From NCBI GenBank assembly GCA_017398335.1, contig JAFQGK010000006.1, positions 1-64,000 of the forward strand: a stretch of DNA of 64,000 nt, written 5' to 3'. The notes beneath the pieces are model-generated. The model saw only the letters and a program-made list of their open reading frames with translations, did not search any database and was not told the DNA's origin. The position numbers and the translations under genes are program-made. Source of the DNA: Bacteroidales bacterium. Its GTDB lineage: Bacteria; Bacteroidota; Bacteroidia; Bacteroidales; UBA932. This document shows, piece after piece, positions 1-6,921 of this stretch (position 1 is the first letter of the stretch; each line of letters begins with the position of its first letter).

Positions 1-470
1 ATACTCAGGCTCGCGATGAATACAGGGAAATGATAATCCATGCATTGGAACTGAACACCGAGTGGTGCCATCCGATGTCGATGGAACTGCTTGGAGACAT
101 CTACAGAGAGGGAAAGATCGATATTCCTGTAGACCTTGTCAGGGCATGGGAATACTATCTTAGGGGATCTGAATTCATGAACGCATCGTGCTTTGAGAAG
201 ATGTATGACATGTTGTTGACAAATGAGATTCAGTTAGACCGGATGAGCAATGAAGAGGCTATGGATCTCTGCATGATCAATGGTGCGAGACTGCATGAGG
301 CCAGACTTCTTGTTGAAACCGTCGAAGCCTACAAGCATGGCCGACTGACACGGTTTGCACGAGAAATCGAGATGTTCCACATTCCGGCCTATGAGGCCAT
401 TCCGGATGACGGACCTCTTGACGAGGATGAAGATATTGATGATGATGGACGTTTTGATGCATGGGCATAA
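1..470 (+). CDS. Sel1-like repeat protein, C-terminal part (cut by left edge)
   Basis: The frame is open from base 3 to the left edge, so the true start lies outside the window; the first internal ATG is at base 30. What remains is a helical repeat protein: a stretch beginning LGDIYREGKIDIPVDLVRA looks like a Sel1/TPR-type repeat (small residues at fixed positions, charged helix faces). The chain ends in a strongly acidic tail (DEDEDIDDDGRFDAWA). Sel1 repeats usually mediate protein-protein contacts; no catalytic motif is visible. The next gene starts four bases after the stop, so the two are probably co-transcribed. Function is unknown; the family call is from repeat appearance only. Confidence 0.6.
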   Translation, partial: TQARDEYREMIIHALELNTEWCHPMSMELLGDIYREGKIDIPVDLVRAWEYYLRGSEFMNASCFEKMYDMLLTNEIQLDRMSNEEAMDLCMINGARLHEARLLVETVEAYKHGRLTRFAREIEMFHIPAYEAIPDDGPLDEDEDIDDDGRFDAWA

Positions 471-474
471 GACA

Positions 475-1083
475 ATGGCAATTAAAATAAATATTCAACC
501 GACAGCAGAAGACCTCGCCGGCAAGAGTCATTGGTGGGGATTTCCGGATCTGCCTGAGGCATGCGAGTGGCCTTGCAATGAAGATGGCGACTTGCTGACA
601 TTCATTTGTCAGATCAGCCTTGAAGATATATCTGAACTTGATTCTGATAACAGACTGCCTCACAAAGGCATGATCTGGTTCTTTGCTGACCTGGATTACT
701 TCCTTGGTGACCTTGATGCACCTTGCGGAGGAACAGGGGAGTGGGAGTCTGGCACATTTAAAGTCATTTACAGCGAAGATAACTCCGACCTGCTTACTCA
801 TGAATATTACTGGGAGGACGGTGATCCTGCCGTTCTTCCTGCAGAAGAGATGACTTTCGAGGCTGCTTCGGAGACCGATTTCGGCTTCAAGCTGCTTGGC
901 ATGCCGGCCATGACAGAAGGCTACGAGAATGAAAACGAAGGCCTTATGTCTCTGCTCCAGCTTGATGAGGAGGAAAGATGGGGACTTCGATTCTTTGACT
1001 GCGGCACAGTGAACTTTATGGTTCCGCTGGACCGTCAAAATGACGATTTTTCGAATGTATCCTTCTGTTTACATTCATCATAA
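475..1083 (+). CDS. DUF1963 (YwqG-like) protein
   Basis: A 202-residue soluble protein. The start chosen is the ATG right after the upstream stop (MAIKINIQPTAED); a longer frame exists, but it would overlap the upstream gene by 116 bases and its extra residues look like out-of-frame translation. The pattern WWGFPDLPEACEWP, then LTFICQISLEDI, then LPHKGMIWFFADLDYF matches the DUF1963/YwqG fold (GG.P.lP..WP, ltFlaqi, lP..G.l.fF). The biochemical role of this family is not established. Family members turn up among immunity-type genes of polymorphic-toxin loci, but no toxin is visible here. Confidence 0.7.
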   Translation: MAIKINIQPTAEDLAGKSHWWGFPDLPEACEWPCNEDGDLLTFICQISLEDISELDSDNRLPHKGMIWFFADLDYFLGDLDAPCGGTGEWESGTFKVIYSEDNSDLLTHEYYWEDGDPAVLPAEEMTFEAASETDFGFKLLGMPAMTEGYENENEGLMSLLQLDEEERWGLRFFDCGTVNFMVPLDRQNDDFSNVSFCLHSS

Positions 1084-1112
1084 CTACAATAGAAACATAA
1101 ATATTCCTGCTT

Positions 1113-1484
1113 ATGGGTTTTGATAATTATAAGTTTGTCCTTAAGACATACGAGTCATCTGAGAACGAGGTGACTGGAGAAGACATTGACCTTGTAGACC
1201 GCTTCGAGTGCGACCTCAAGGGTGTAAACCTCAAGGAAGGCGTCAGCCTGTTCTCTCCAAAGAAAGAAGAATGGAAACAGTATGGTATCGAAAAACTGAT
1301 CTTTCCGGATTTCAATTTCAAAGTTCTTGAAGTTCATAAGGACGGAGTTGTACTGGAAACATCATTTCAGTATTCCTCTTATAGTTCTCAATTTAAGATC
1401 TCATATGCCGAACCGAAACATCGTGAAAGTATCTGTTTCGGAAGATATTGCTATTCCTACGAGCTGACATTCGTAAAGAGATAA
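1113..1484 (+). CDS. Hypothetical protein, 123 aa
   Basis: Starts MGFDNYKFVLKTYESSENEV, 29 bases after the DUF1963 gene and on the same strand, so probably in the same transcript. It is acidic, with no signal peptide or membrane segment, and rich in beta-type patterns (FNFKVLEVHKDGVVLETSFQ). I do not recognise a family. Small soluble proteins beside DUF1963 and Sel1 proteins are often immunity or accessory proteins, but that is only context. It converges tail to tail with the MORN-repeat gene, with 18 bases between stops and no clear hairpin. Confidence 0.55.
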   Translation: MGFDNYKFVLKTYESSENEVTGEDIDLVDRFECDLKGVNLKEGVSLFSPKKEEWKQYGIEKLIFPDFNFKVLEVHKDGVVLETSFQYSSYSSQFKISYAEPKHRESICFGRYCYSYELTFVKR

Positions 1485-1502
1485 ATGCCATATGAAGATA
1501 CG

Positions 1503-3398
1503 TCAATCCATTCTCAACAGATTTCCAGTGATTATGGAAATTTCCGATAATACCGATTCAATGTCTTCCTGGAAATGGAAGGAATGGGTGTCGTATTTGT
1601 TGTCTTCAAGGACAATGATCACGGCACCTCTTATTTCTGCACCGGCTCCATATAATATTGTACCTATTGCGTTGTCGGCCAGATCTTTTGCGTATCCGTT
1701 CCTGTCCGCATACATTGCTATCTGATACCCTCTGAATCTGCAGGCCTCCGTAATCCGATTCAGTGGCCCGGAGAAATGGACGGCATCGAGTCCTTCAGCA
1801 TCGATAAGTTGACTCATTTCACGATAGGACATGCAGAATACATCCGCTTCGACCACGGTAGCGACTCCTGATGGCTGGATGATGATCACGGAAGGAGAGA
1901 TCTGAGTCTTTGCTTCAGGATGATTCTTCTTCCACAAAGGCATCCAGACTTTTTCTATCTCATCTCCGTATCCCATTTCAATATATGTATCCTTGTTCCT
2001 GATCACATAATCAAGCTGCTCTTCAATGCCATAGCGTAATGCATCATACCTCAGCTTCAACAGCTCATCATCTGAAATGAATTCAGGATCATCGAGAGCT
2101 TCTGCTGCCTCGATCACAAGATTTGCAGCCGCAGTGTAGCCGTATGTCAATGCAATATCAGCATATTCCCTTCCCATGCGCAGGTCCATGTCATAACCGA
2201 ACTTACCGTTCAGCAATGCATCCGCTAAAGTATAGGCACATACCCCACTGCCCAGTGCGATGCCTTCCGTCAGATTTCTCTTCATCTGGCGGTATATGTC
2301 AAGCCTTTCGTCACCGCTGAGAGACTCCCACCTGTACTCATTCTCAATTCCCAGAATCCGGCAGTCCGGAACACCCAGGTCCATGCCGACTTTCATCAAG
2401 GTCTGATAGTATCCCTCATCCCCATCTTCCAGATACATCAGGGCAAGGTCATATATCGGAGCATAATATCCATTGATGATACACTTCTCGTATGCCTTGA
2501 TGGCTTTCTCCCTCTCACCTTCGATTTCATAGAACAAGCCGAGCTGCTCTGTCCAAAGGATTGATTCGCTGAAGATAGCAGATGATTCACGTTGAGCTTC
2601 GGCAATAGCTGTTTCCGTATCTGCTACAAGCTCTGTAGTGCCAAAGAAGAGATCTTTGTTATATCTGAGTCTGGCAAGAATACTCCCTTTCTCCATTGCC
2701 TGGGCTGTCAGCTCCTGAGACAGTTTACGATCCATCACAAACTTTCCGGCCTTCTCATCGTAAGCTTCACCAATGAAGTACATCCTGGACATCATCTGCA
2801 GAGCATCAGCAATGCCTTTGCCGGCTACCTCCTCGAAAATCTTGAAAGCAGTCTTCAGTGATTCGCTGTCTTTATAGCATGTCCAAAGCCATACGCCGTA
2901 TGCATATCTTGCATACGGGTTGTCGCTGTTCATAACCATCGGTTGCGGCAGCATTCTCACAGCCTTGAAATCGAGCAGATCGCTCAGAACCTTTTCATCT
3001 TCAAGATGGACAGACTGCCAGTTTGCGTATTTCTTGTGTTTCAGACTATGGACGGCATCATCGTTCTTCCACCATCCCCTGAACTTTTCGTCCCAGGAAT
3101 CGATGACCTCCCTGTAAGGACCCGGTTTCGTGTTAGGACGAATCAATCTGCCTGCGCTGTCATAATCTCCCATCTGCGCCCACTCCCACGGCTCATATTC
3201 ACGGATGAACCGGATGGTCTCATGCCACACTCCATAGCCGGAGCGCACTCCGTGTTCGAAATGCCCCTCGTACTTGTATTTCTTGTCACCGCTAGTCAAA
3301 TATTCCATGGTGCCATGTCCGTGAGGACGCCCCTCGTCATCCTTCTGGCCTTTGTAGTTCTTGCCTACAATTTTTGACATGTTTTCAGGCAGTTTCAT
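1503..3398 (-). CDS. MORN-repeat and Sel1/TPR-like repeat protein
   Basis: A 631-residue cytoplasmic-looking protein without a signal peptide. Residues about 15-60 contain MORN-type repeats (RPHGHGTMEYL, then YEGHFEHGVRSGYGVW). Residues about 160-480 are helical Sel1/TPR-like repeats (ARYAYGVWLWTCY, GIADALQMMSRMYFIGEAY, APIYDLALMYLEDGDEGY). The last 120 residues form a separate alpha/beta region (SPSVIIIQPSGVATVVEAD ... NAIGTILYGAGAEIRGAVII) that weakly resembles DUF3846. Starts at residue 1 (MKLPEN) or residue 7 (MSKIVGK) are both possible. The function is unknown; repeats of this kind suggest a scaffold. It shares the repeat type with the partial gene at the left edge, so the two could be related by duplication. 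Confidence 0.7.
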   Translation of the reverse strand: MKLPENMSKIVGKNYKGQKDDEGRPHGHGTMEYLTSGDKKYKYEGHFEHGVRSGYGVWHETIRFIREYEPWEWAQMGDYDSAGRLIRPNTKPGPYREVIDSWDEKFRGWWKNDDAVHSLKHKKYANWQSVHLEDEKVLSDLLDFKAVRMLPQPMVMNSDNPYARYAYGVWLWTCYKDSESLKTAFKIFEEVAGKGIADALQMMSRMYFIGEAYDEKAGKFVMDRKLSQELTAQAMEKGSILARLRYNKDLFFGTTELVADTETAIAEAQRESSAIFSESILWTEQLGLFYEIEGEREKAIKAYEKCIINGYYAPIYDLALMYLEDGDEGYYQTLMKVGMDLGVPDCRILGIENEYRWESLSGDERLDIYRQMKRNLTEGIALGSGVCAYTLADALLNGKFGYDMDLRMGREYADIALTYGYTAAANLVIEAAEALDDPEFISDDELLKLRYDALRYGIEEQLDYVIRNKDTYIEMGYGDEIEKVWMPLWKKNHPEAKTQISPSVIIIQPSGVATVVEADVFCMSYREMSQLIDAEGLDAVHFSGPLNRITEACRFRGYQIAMYADRNGYAKDLADNAIGTILYGAGAEIRGAVIIVLEDNKYDTHSFHFQEDIESVLSEISIITGNLLRMD

Positions 3399-3419
3399 AT
3401 ATTGAAATTTAGATTGTTA

Positions 3420-3427
3420 CAAATATA
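3420..3427 (-). promoter_or_regulatory. Candidate -7 box for the MORN-repeat gene
   Basis: TATATTTG on the minus strand, 22-29 nt before the start codon, matches the Bacteroidota -7 consensus TAnnTTTG. No good -33 box is visible 19-21 nt upstream, so the call rests on the -7 element alone. Confidence 0.45.
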
Positions 3428-3520
3428 TAAAAATTAACAATATCATACTTTTATGTACTGTTTACTTCTGCTAAAAGTTCGCTATTCATGGGGCTTACTT
3501 ATTGTGAGGTAATCTGATAG

Positions 3521-3541
3521 ATTGCCGGTCAAGCCGGCAAT
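3521..3541. repeat. Perfect 8-bp inverted repeat (ATTGCCGG-5 nt-CCGGCAAT)
   Basis: Stem ATTGCCGG, loop TCAAG, stem CCGGCAAT, followed by TGACG. The stem is perfect and GC-rich in an AT-rich gap. There is no T-tract on the plus side, so it is not a classic terminator for rightward transcription. The pattern GGTCAAGCC...AATGACG recalls short dispersed palindromes in several bacterial genomes. It could also end leftward transcription from the small remnant reading frame just to its right. Copy number in the genome would decide. Confidence 0.55.
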
Positions 3542-3547
3542 GACGTA

Positions 3548-3690
3548 TCAGTCATCCACGATAGTGACAAACTGGTCATCCCCGGTCTGATTGGGTATCT
3601 CAACATATGAAGGATTCGCGTGCTCAAGGGTAACAATATTGTAAAGCAGATATGATGCTTTCTGGCGGAAAATGAGTAAATTTGCACTAT
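3548..3690 (-). pseudogene. Possible C-terminal remnant of an unknown gene
   Basis: On the minus strand the intergenic DNA reads in one open frame toward a TGA at 3548, giving a protein-like tail (LEHANPSYVEIPNQTGDDQF, then VTIVDD). No in-frame ATG is present and the frame runs into the antisense of the greB-like gene, so it cannot be an intact gene. The inverted repeat lies just beyond its stop, where a terminator would be. It could be a chance frame; I give it only because the composition looks coding. Confidence 0.22.
3677..3684 (+). promoter_or_regulatory. Candidate -7 box for the greB-like gene
   Basis: TAAATTTG followed by CACT and then the ATG. It matches TAnnTTTG well but ends only 4 nt before the start codon, so transcription from it would give an almost leaderless mRNA. 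No convincing -33 box is seen. Confidence 0.4.
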
Positions 3691-4156
3691 GGAATATCTT
3701 TCAAAACAACGATTTGATGAACTGGTGGCCGAGTTGAACTACCTTATCGAAGTGATCTACCCGGAGGTGCGCGAGAATGTCGCGGAAACCAGCGCCCAGG
3801 GAGACCGTAGCGAGAATGCGGGATACCGTGAAGCGAGGAGGAGACAGGCGAAGACCATCAGCCGTATCCGTTTCCTGCAGAAGGTCCTGGAACATTCCCG
3901 TGTGATCGATCCCGCTGCTCTTCCTAAAGACAGAGTGTGCCTTCTGAGCCATGTTGAATTCACGAATCTAGCCACAAACACCCGAATGAAGTTTGTGATT
4001 GTCAGCCCACACGAAATGAATCTCGAGGCTGGAAAGATTTCCTTGAAATCCCCGATTGGTGCTGCCCTGATGGGCAAAAAGGTAGGGGAAATAGCTGAGG
4101 CTCAGACCCCTTCCGGAATACTGCGCCTTAGAATCGAAAGCGTCTCACTGGACTGA
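3689..4156 (+). CDS. greB: GreA/GreB-family transcript cleavage factor (GreB-like)
   Basis: A 155-residue protein with the two-part Gre layout. Residues 1-75 form the antiparallel coiled coil, with the tip motif GDRSENAGY carrying the acidic D and E that enter the RNA polymerase secondary channel. Residues about 80-155 form the FKBP-like C-terminal domain (VSPHEMNLEAGKISLKSPIG ... GKKVGEIAEAQTPSG). The motif reads GDRSENA, as in E. coli GreB (GDRSENADY), rather than the GDLKENAEY type of GreA, so I favour GreB, though in Bacteroidota this second Gre paralog is often just called GreA/GreB family. It acts by stimulating cleavage of backtracked RNA. The gene stands alone between debris regions. 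Confidence 0.85.
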   Translation: MEYLSKQRFDELVAELNYLIEVIYPEVRENVAETSAQGDRSENAGYREARRRQAKTISRIRFLQKVLEHSRVIDPAALPKDRVCLLSHVEFTNLATNTRMKFVIVSPHEMNLEAGKISLKSPIGAALMGKKVGEIAEAQTPSGILRLRIESVSLD

Positions 4157-4186
4157 AGCCGATGCTTTTCTATGCTGAAGCAGATG

Positions 4187-4549
4187 CTATTCAATACTGA
4201 ATGACATCGGTTCATCCCATCTGCAGTCAAAGTATATGTTTGCTGTAAGGTTCTTCTTGATAAGAGGCATCTTAAGCCTGCATATCTCTCAGAAAGCATG
4301 GCGAATCTCTTGACTGATTCTCCTGTCAAAGGAGATTCATGTGTTTCTGCAAGACAGTGATTCGTGACGATGTCTGTTTCGGTGACCCTCATCTGACCAT
4401 TCTTCCACCCGACCACTACATTATGGTTGCTGATGTCTGAAATTGCAAGGTGGTGTGCTACGTTCAAAGAAGGGAAAACATCATCCTTTGCATAATCCCT
4501 TCTCGTTCATTCCATCAAGCGGCACATAAATTGATGCAAGTGCAACCAT
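4187..4549 (-). pseudogene. Broken C45/linear amide C-N hydrolase remnant
   Basis: Three reading frames on the minus strand give consecutive pieces of one family. The first is LASIYVPLDGMNEKGL, the hallmark DGMNEKGL segment of choloylglycine/C45-type hydrolases. The second is DVFPSLNVAHHLAISDIS followed by VVVGWKNGQM and TDIVTNHCL, with the conserved TNh. The third is LKMPLIKKNLTANIYFDCRW followed by DEPMSFSIE and a stop. At least two frameshifts separate them and the N-terminal half with the nucleophile Cys is missing. The intact family hydrolyses amide bonds, for example in penicillin V or bile salts. This copy cannot be functional. Confidence 0.75.
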
Positions 4550-4553
4550 TCCG

Positions 4554-4733
4554 TCCATCCCTGAATCTGCATACATTGGATGCTCTGTCTTTCAGTTTGC
4601 AGGCCATGCAAGACATACAGCCTTTATAATCGAGGTCGTACAGACGAATAGTCATGACCTCTATATCTCCGCCTGCTGATTTCGCTCCCTCTGCGAATTT
4701 CTGAAGCATCTGGGCTGTGTTCATGTTGCGGCG
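4554..4733 (-). pseudogene. Fragment of NADPH-dependent FMN reductase/flavodoxin-like gene
   Basis: The frame reads RRNMNTAQMLQKFAEGAK and then LYDLDYKGCMSCMACKLK, the N-terminal part of iron-sulfur-flavoprotein/FMN-reductase family proteins (normally ...GSPR.NGNTA...CM.C..C). The first about 10 residues (the initial beta strand) and everything after SNVCRFRDG are gone. It is joined directly to the C45 hydrolase remnant downstream and abuts the stop codon of the lipoprotein gene upstream. It looks like the product of one or more illegitimate deletions. Confidence 0.7.
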
Positions 4734-4736
4734 AAA

Positions 4737-5975
4737 TTATTTTACATGCATATAAGTGGTGTCTTCCTTCAGATCGGTCACATGATATGACAGAGGATGA
4801 AGGGTAGGGAATTCGTAGCCTTCGTAGAACAGGGCAGCCAATTCCTCTCCGCCGCTCTGACACACAAACTCTCCGTCTTTATCAAGGGTGATAAGGTGGA
4901 ACCTGATCTCAGGAGTGTAGTACATATCGAATGAATAATACTCGGACGGATCTTCACGCAACAGCTTTTGCTGAACATAAGTATGAATATTCGTATGTGA
5001 ACAGTCAGCCTCAGCAAGGAGAATCATAAAGTTTCCGTACTCTATCCTGTCCACGATGCAGGCCGGTTCAGACAAGCCTCCCAGTTCTGCCAGAAACTTT
5101 TCGGGATGCTCTCTGTCAAGTATTTCCTCCGTCTTGCCCACGTGGACTTCAAGAAACACAACCCCGCAGAAGGAATCGAACTTGCCGTCCGCACGCCCTG
5201 TCAAGGCCGCAAAATCACATCCGAAATTAGTCAGCCCGAGCAGTCTGAGCTGCTCGAGATCATAATAAGGATAAGTCTCTAAATGATGATAACGATGCTT
5301 GACTTCGGATGATGTTTCGACTGTGTCTGCCTGATATGATAACGCATCAACAAAGCGGACTTTATCAATAGATTCAGCCTCAGCATAGACTGCTGCCCCA
5401 AGCTTAAGCCTGTCCTTTGCATTGCCGGCAGGGTACAGGCTTGTAAAATAGCCTTCAGTAGAGCCGGGTACGACAAGGCTTTCCACAGCGTCAGACGGAG
5501 AATAGTTCATGCTTATGTCAAACAAATGCAGAGAATCCTGCTTTGCGAAGATGGATTCACAGATCTTATCGTCAAACTCAATTATCCTATGCTGATAACG
5601 GTCGTCCCAGACTTCTTTAGCCCCTATTGCACAAGGATTATACGGCAGTTCGGAAAGCATATCAAAGTATATGACCCTGTCTCCGTCATTGAAATCGGCT
5701 CGAATTACTGAATACTGGATGGGCAGAATCTCCTGACCATGATAGTTTTCTCTTGACTCCTCTGTTTTCCAAAGTCCGTTATGCGGCTTCAGGAATATGG
5801 TATCCTCTGGTTCGGCCCAATATGTACCATAAATATTGAGATTGACAGGTATGGAACTTCTGTTGATAGCCACAATTTCAATAAATTCCTGACTTGCATC
5901 ATCAAAACTGCCATAGAATTCTTCGCAACCGCATAGCAGGGCTGCAGATATTATCATATATATTATTTTCTTCAT
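4737..5975 (-). CDS. Hypothetical lipoprotein downstream of DUF4249 gene
   Basis: A 412-residue protein. MKKIIYMIISAALLCGC is a signal peptide with a lipobox ending at Cys17, so it is probably a lipoprotein. I recognise no further domain. The body is acidic and rich in short hydrophobic strands and aromatic residues (YYDLEQLRLLGLTNFGCDF). It overlaps the start of the DUF4249 gene by one base and is last in the sigma/anti-sigma/TonB operon, so it probably works with the receptor at the outer membrane. Its stop codon lies exactly at the edge of the gene debris, so its native C-terminus may have been altered. Confidence 0.75.
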   Translation of the reverse strand: MKKIIYMIISAALLCGCEEFYGSFDDASQEFIEIVAINRSSIPVNLNIYGTYWAEPEDTIFLKPHNGLWKTEESRENYHGQEILPIQYSVIRADFNDGDRVIYFDMLSELPYNPCAIGAKEVWDDRYQHRIIEFDDKICESIFAKQDSLHLFDISMNYSPSDAVESLVVPGSTEGYFTSLYPAGNAKDRLKLGAAVYAEAESIDKVRFVDALSYQADTVETSSEVKHRYHHLETYPYYDLEQLRLLGLTNFGCDFAALTGRADGKFDSFCGVVFLEVHVGKTEEILDREHPEKFLAELGGLSEPACIVDRIEYGNFMILLAEADCSHTNIHTYVQQKLLREDPSEYYSFDMYYTPEIRFHLITLDKDGEFVCQSGGEELAALFYEGYEFPTLHPLSYHVTDLKEDTTYMHVK

Positions 5976-6916
5976 TACTCTTCAAATAAATTATCCTTGA
6001 TCCATTCTGATCTCACTATTGAATAACCGCACAGGTATCCGACTCCATTCCTGACGTTGGAATATGTGAAGGCTGGAGATGACAGACCTGCATCCTTGAA
6101 AGGATTGTTCTTGTGGTCGAACTGCGCAAAAAGGTATCTGTACATTTCCTCAGAAAGCTTGAATAGTGTGCATTGTATTTCAGTATCCTTGACTTCAGCC
6201 ACATAACCGTCCCATCTAGGTCTGTAATTGAAAGAAAGGTCATATTCGTTGTCTTCTTCTTCGGAGTCTTTCCAGATGTAGAGGTAGTCACCGTTGAAAG
6301 AGAGAATAATAGGGGAATATGCTTCCGGTTCAAGCTGCATGTCGTTATATCCCGATGGAGGAACAATATCCTGATCTGTAACCTCTTTGTATTTCGGATT
6401 CATCAGTCCCACATCCATCACCTGGATTCCATTCCATTTGACGACAGCTCCATACCAGTCGTCAGTATCAGGGTCATCCTTATAGCGTATCTTCAGATTC
6501 CTCTCGGCATTGTTGCTCTTGCACAGTTCCAATTCATATTCGGGAAAGTTACCGGGGATGACTGTACCTGCTACAGCAGTTTCCGTGTCGTCAGATTCAA
6601 AAACCAACTCTATCTTATCACCGCTTCTGAATGCATCAGCATGTATGGCCATGCCCCCTTCTCCGATCATTGCAGCATCCACGTCGACCTCGGTGCCGTT
6701 GCATCTGAGTGAGTAACAAGGGTTTATCAGAGTCGTGTCTGCTGTCGCCAATTGTGATAGAGGTACGATCTTATGGATATTTATCGTCACAGCCGAATCT
6801 GCGCACATATAACCCCTTACGACTGGCATAGGTTTCACATCCTTCTGGTCAAGGTCAAAAGGATATTTGCAGCCTGTCAAAGCGAACAATAAAATGAGTA
6901 TATATTTATTCTTCAT
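5975..6916 (-). CDS. DUF4249 family lipoprotein
   Basis: A 313-residue protein with signal peptide and lipobox (MKNKYILILLFALTGC, acylated Cys16). The start CKYPFDLDQKD ... PVVRGYMCADSAVTI and the order of beta-rich segments (GDKIELVFESDDTETAVAGT, later DDWYGAVVKWNG) match DUF4249, a Bacteroidota lipoprotein family nearly always encoded after a TonB-dependent receptor. The presumed job is a surface partner of the receptor in uptake or sensing, but the ligand is unknown. It lies 5 bases after the receptor gene and overlaps the next lipoprotein gene by one base. Confidence 0.8.
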   Translation of the reverse strand: MKNKYILILLFALTGCKYPFDLDQKDVKPMPVVRGYMCADSAVTINIHKIVPLSQLATADTTLINPCYSLRCNGTEVDVDAAMIGEGGMAIHADAFRSGDKIELVFESDDTETAVAGTVIPGNFPEYELELCKSNNAERNLKIRYKDDPDTDDWYGAVVKWNGIQVMDVGLMNPKYKEVTDQDIVPPSGYNDMQLEPEAYSPIILSFNGDYLYIWKDSEEEDNEYDLSFNYRPRWDGYVAEVKDTEIQCTLFKLSEEMYRYLFAQFDHKNNPFKDAGLSSPAFTYSNVRNGVGYLCGYSIVRSEWIKDNLFEE

Positions 6917-6921
6917 CTGTT

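Noticed and set aside
277..1038. 253-residue reading frame antisense to the Sel1 and DUF1963 genes
   Set aside because: Composition is unlike a real protein (Cys/His/Arg rich, no domain pattern), and both plus-strand genes show family features.
6173..6712. 179-residue frame on the plus strand inside the DUF4249 gene
   Set aside because: It is the antisense shadow of a recognisable lipoprotein gene.
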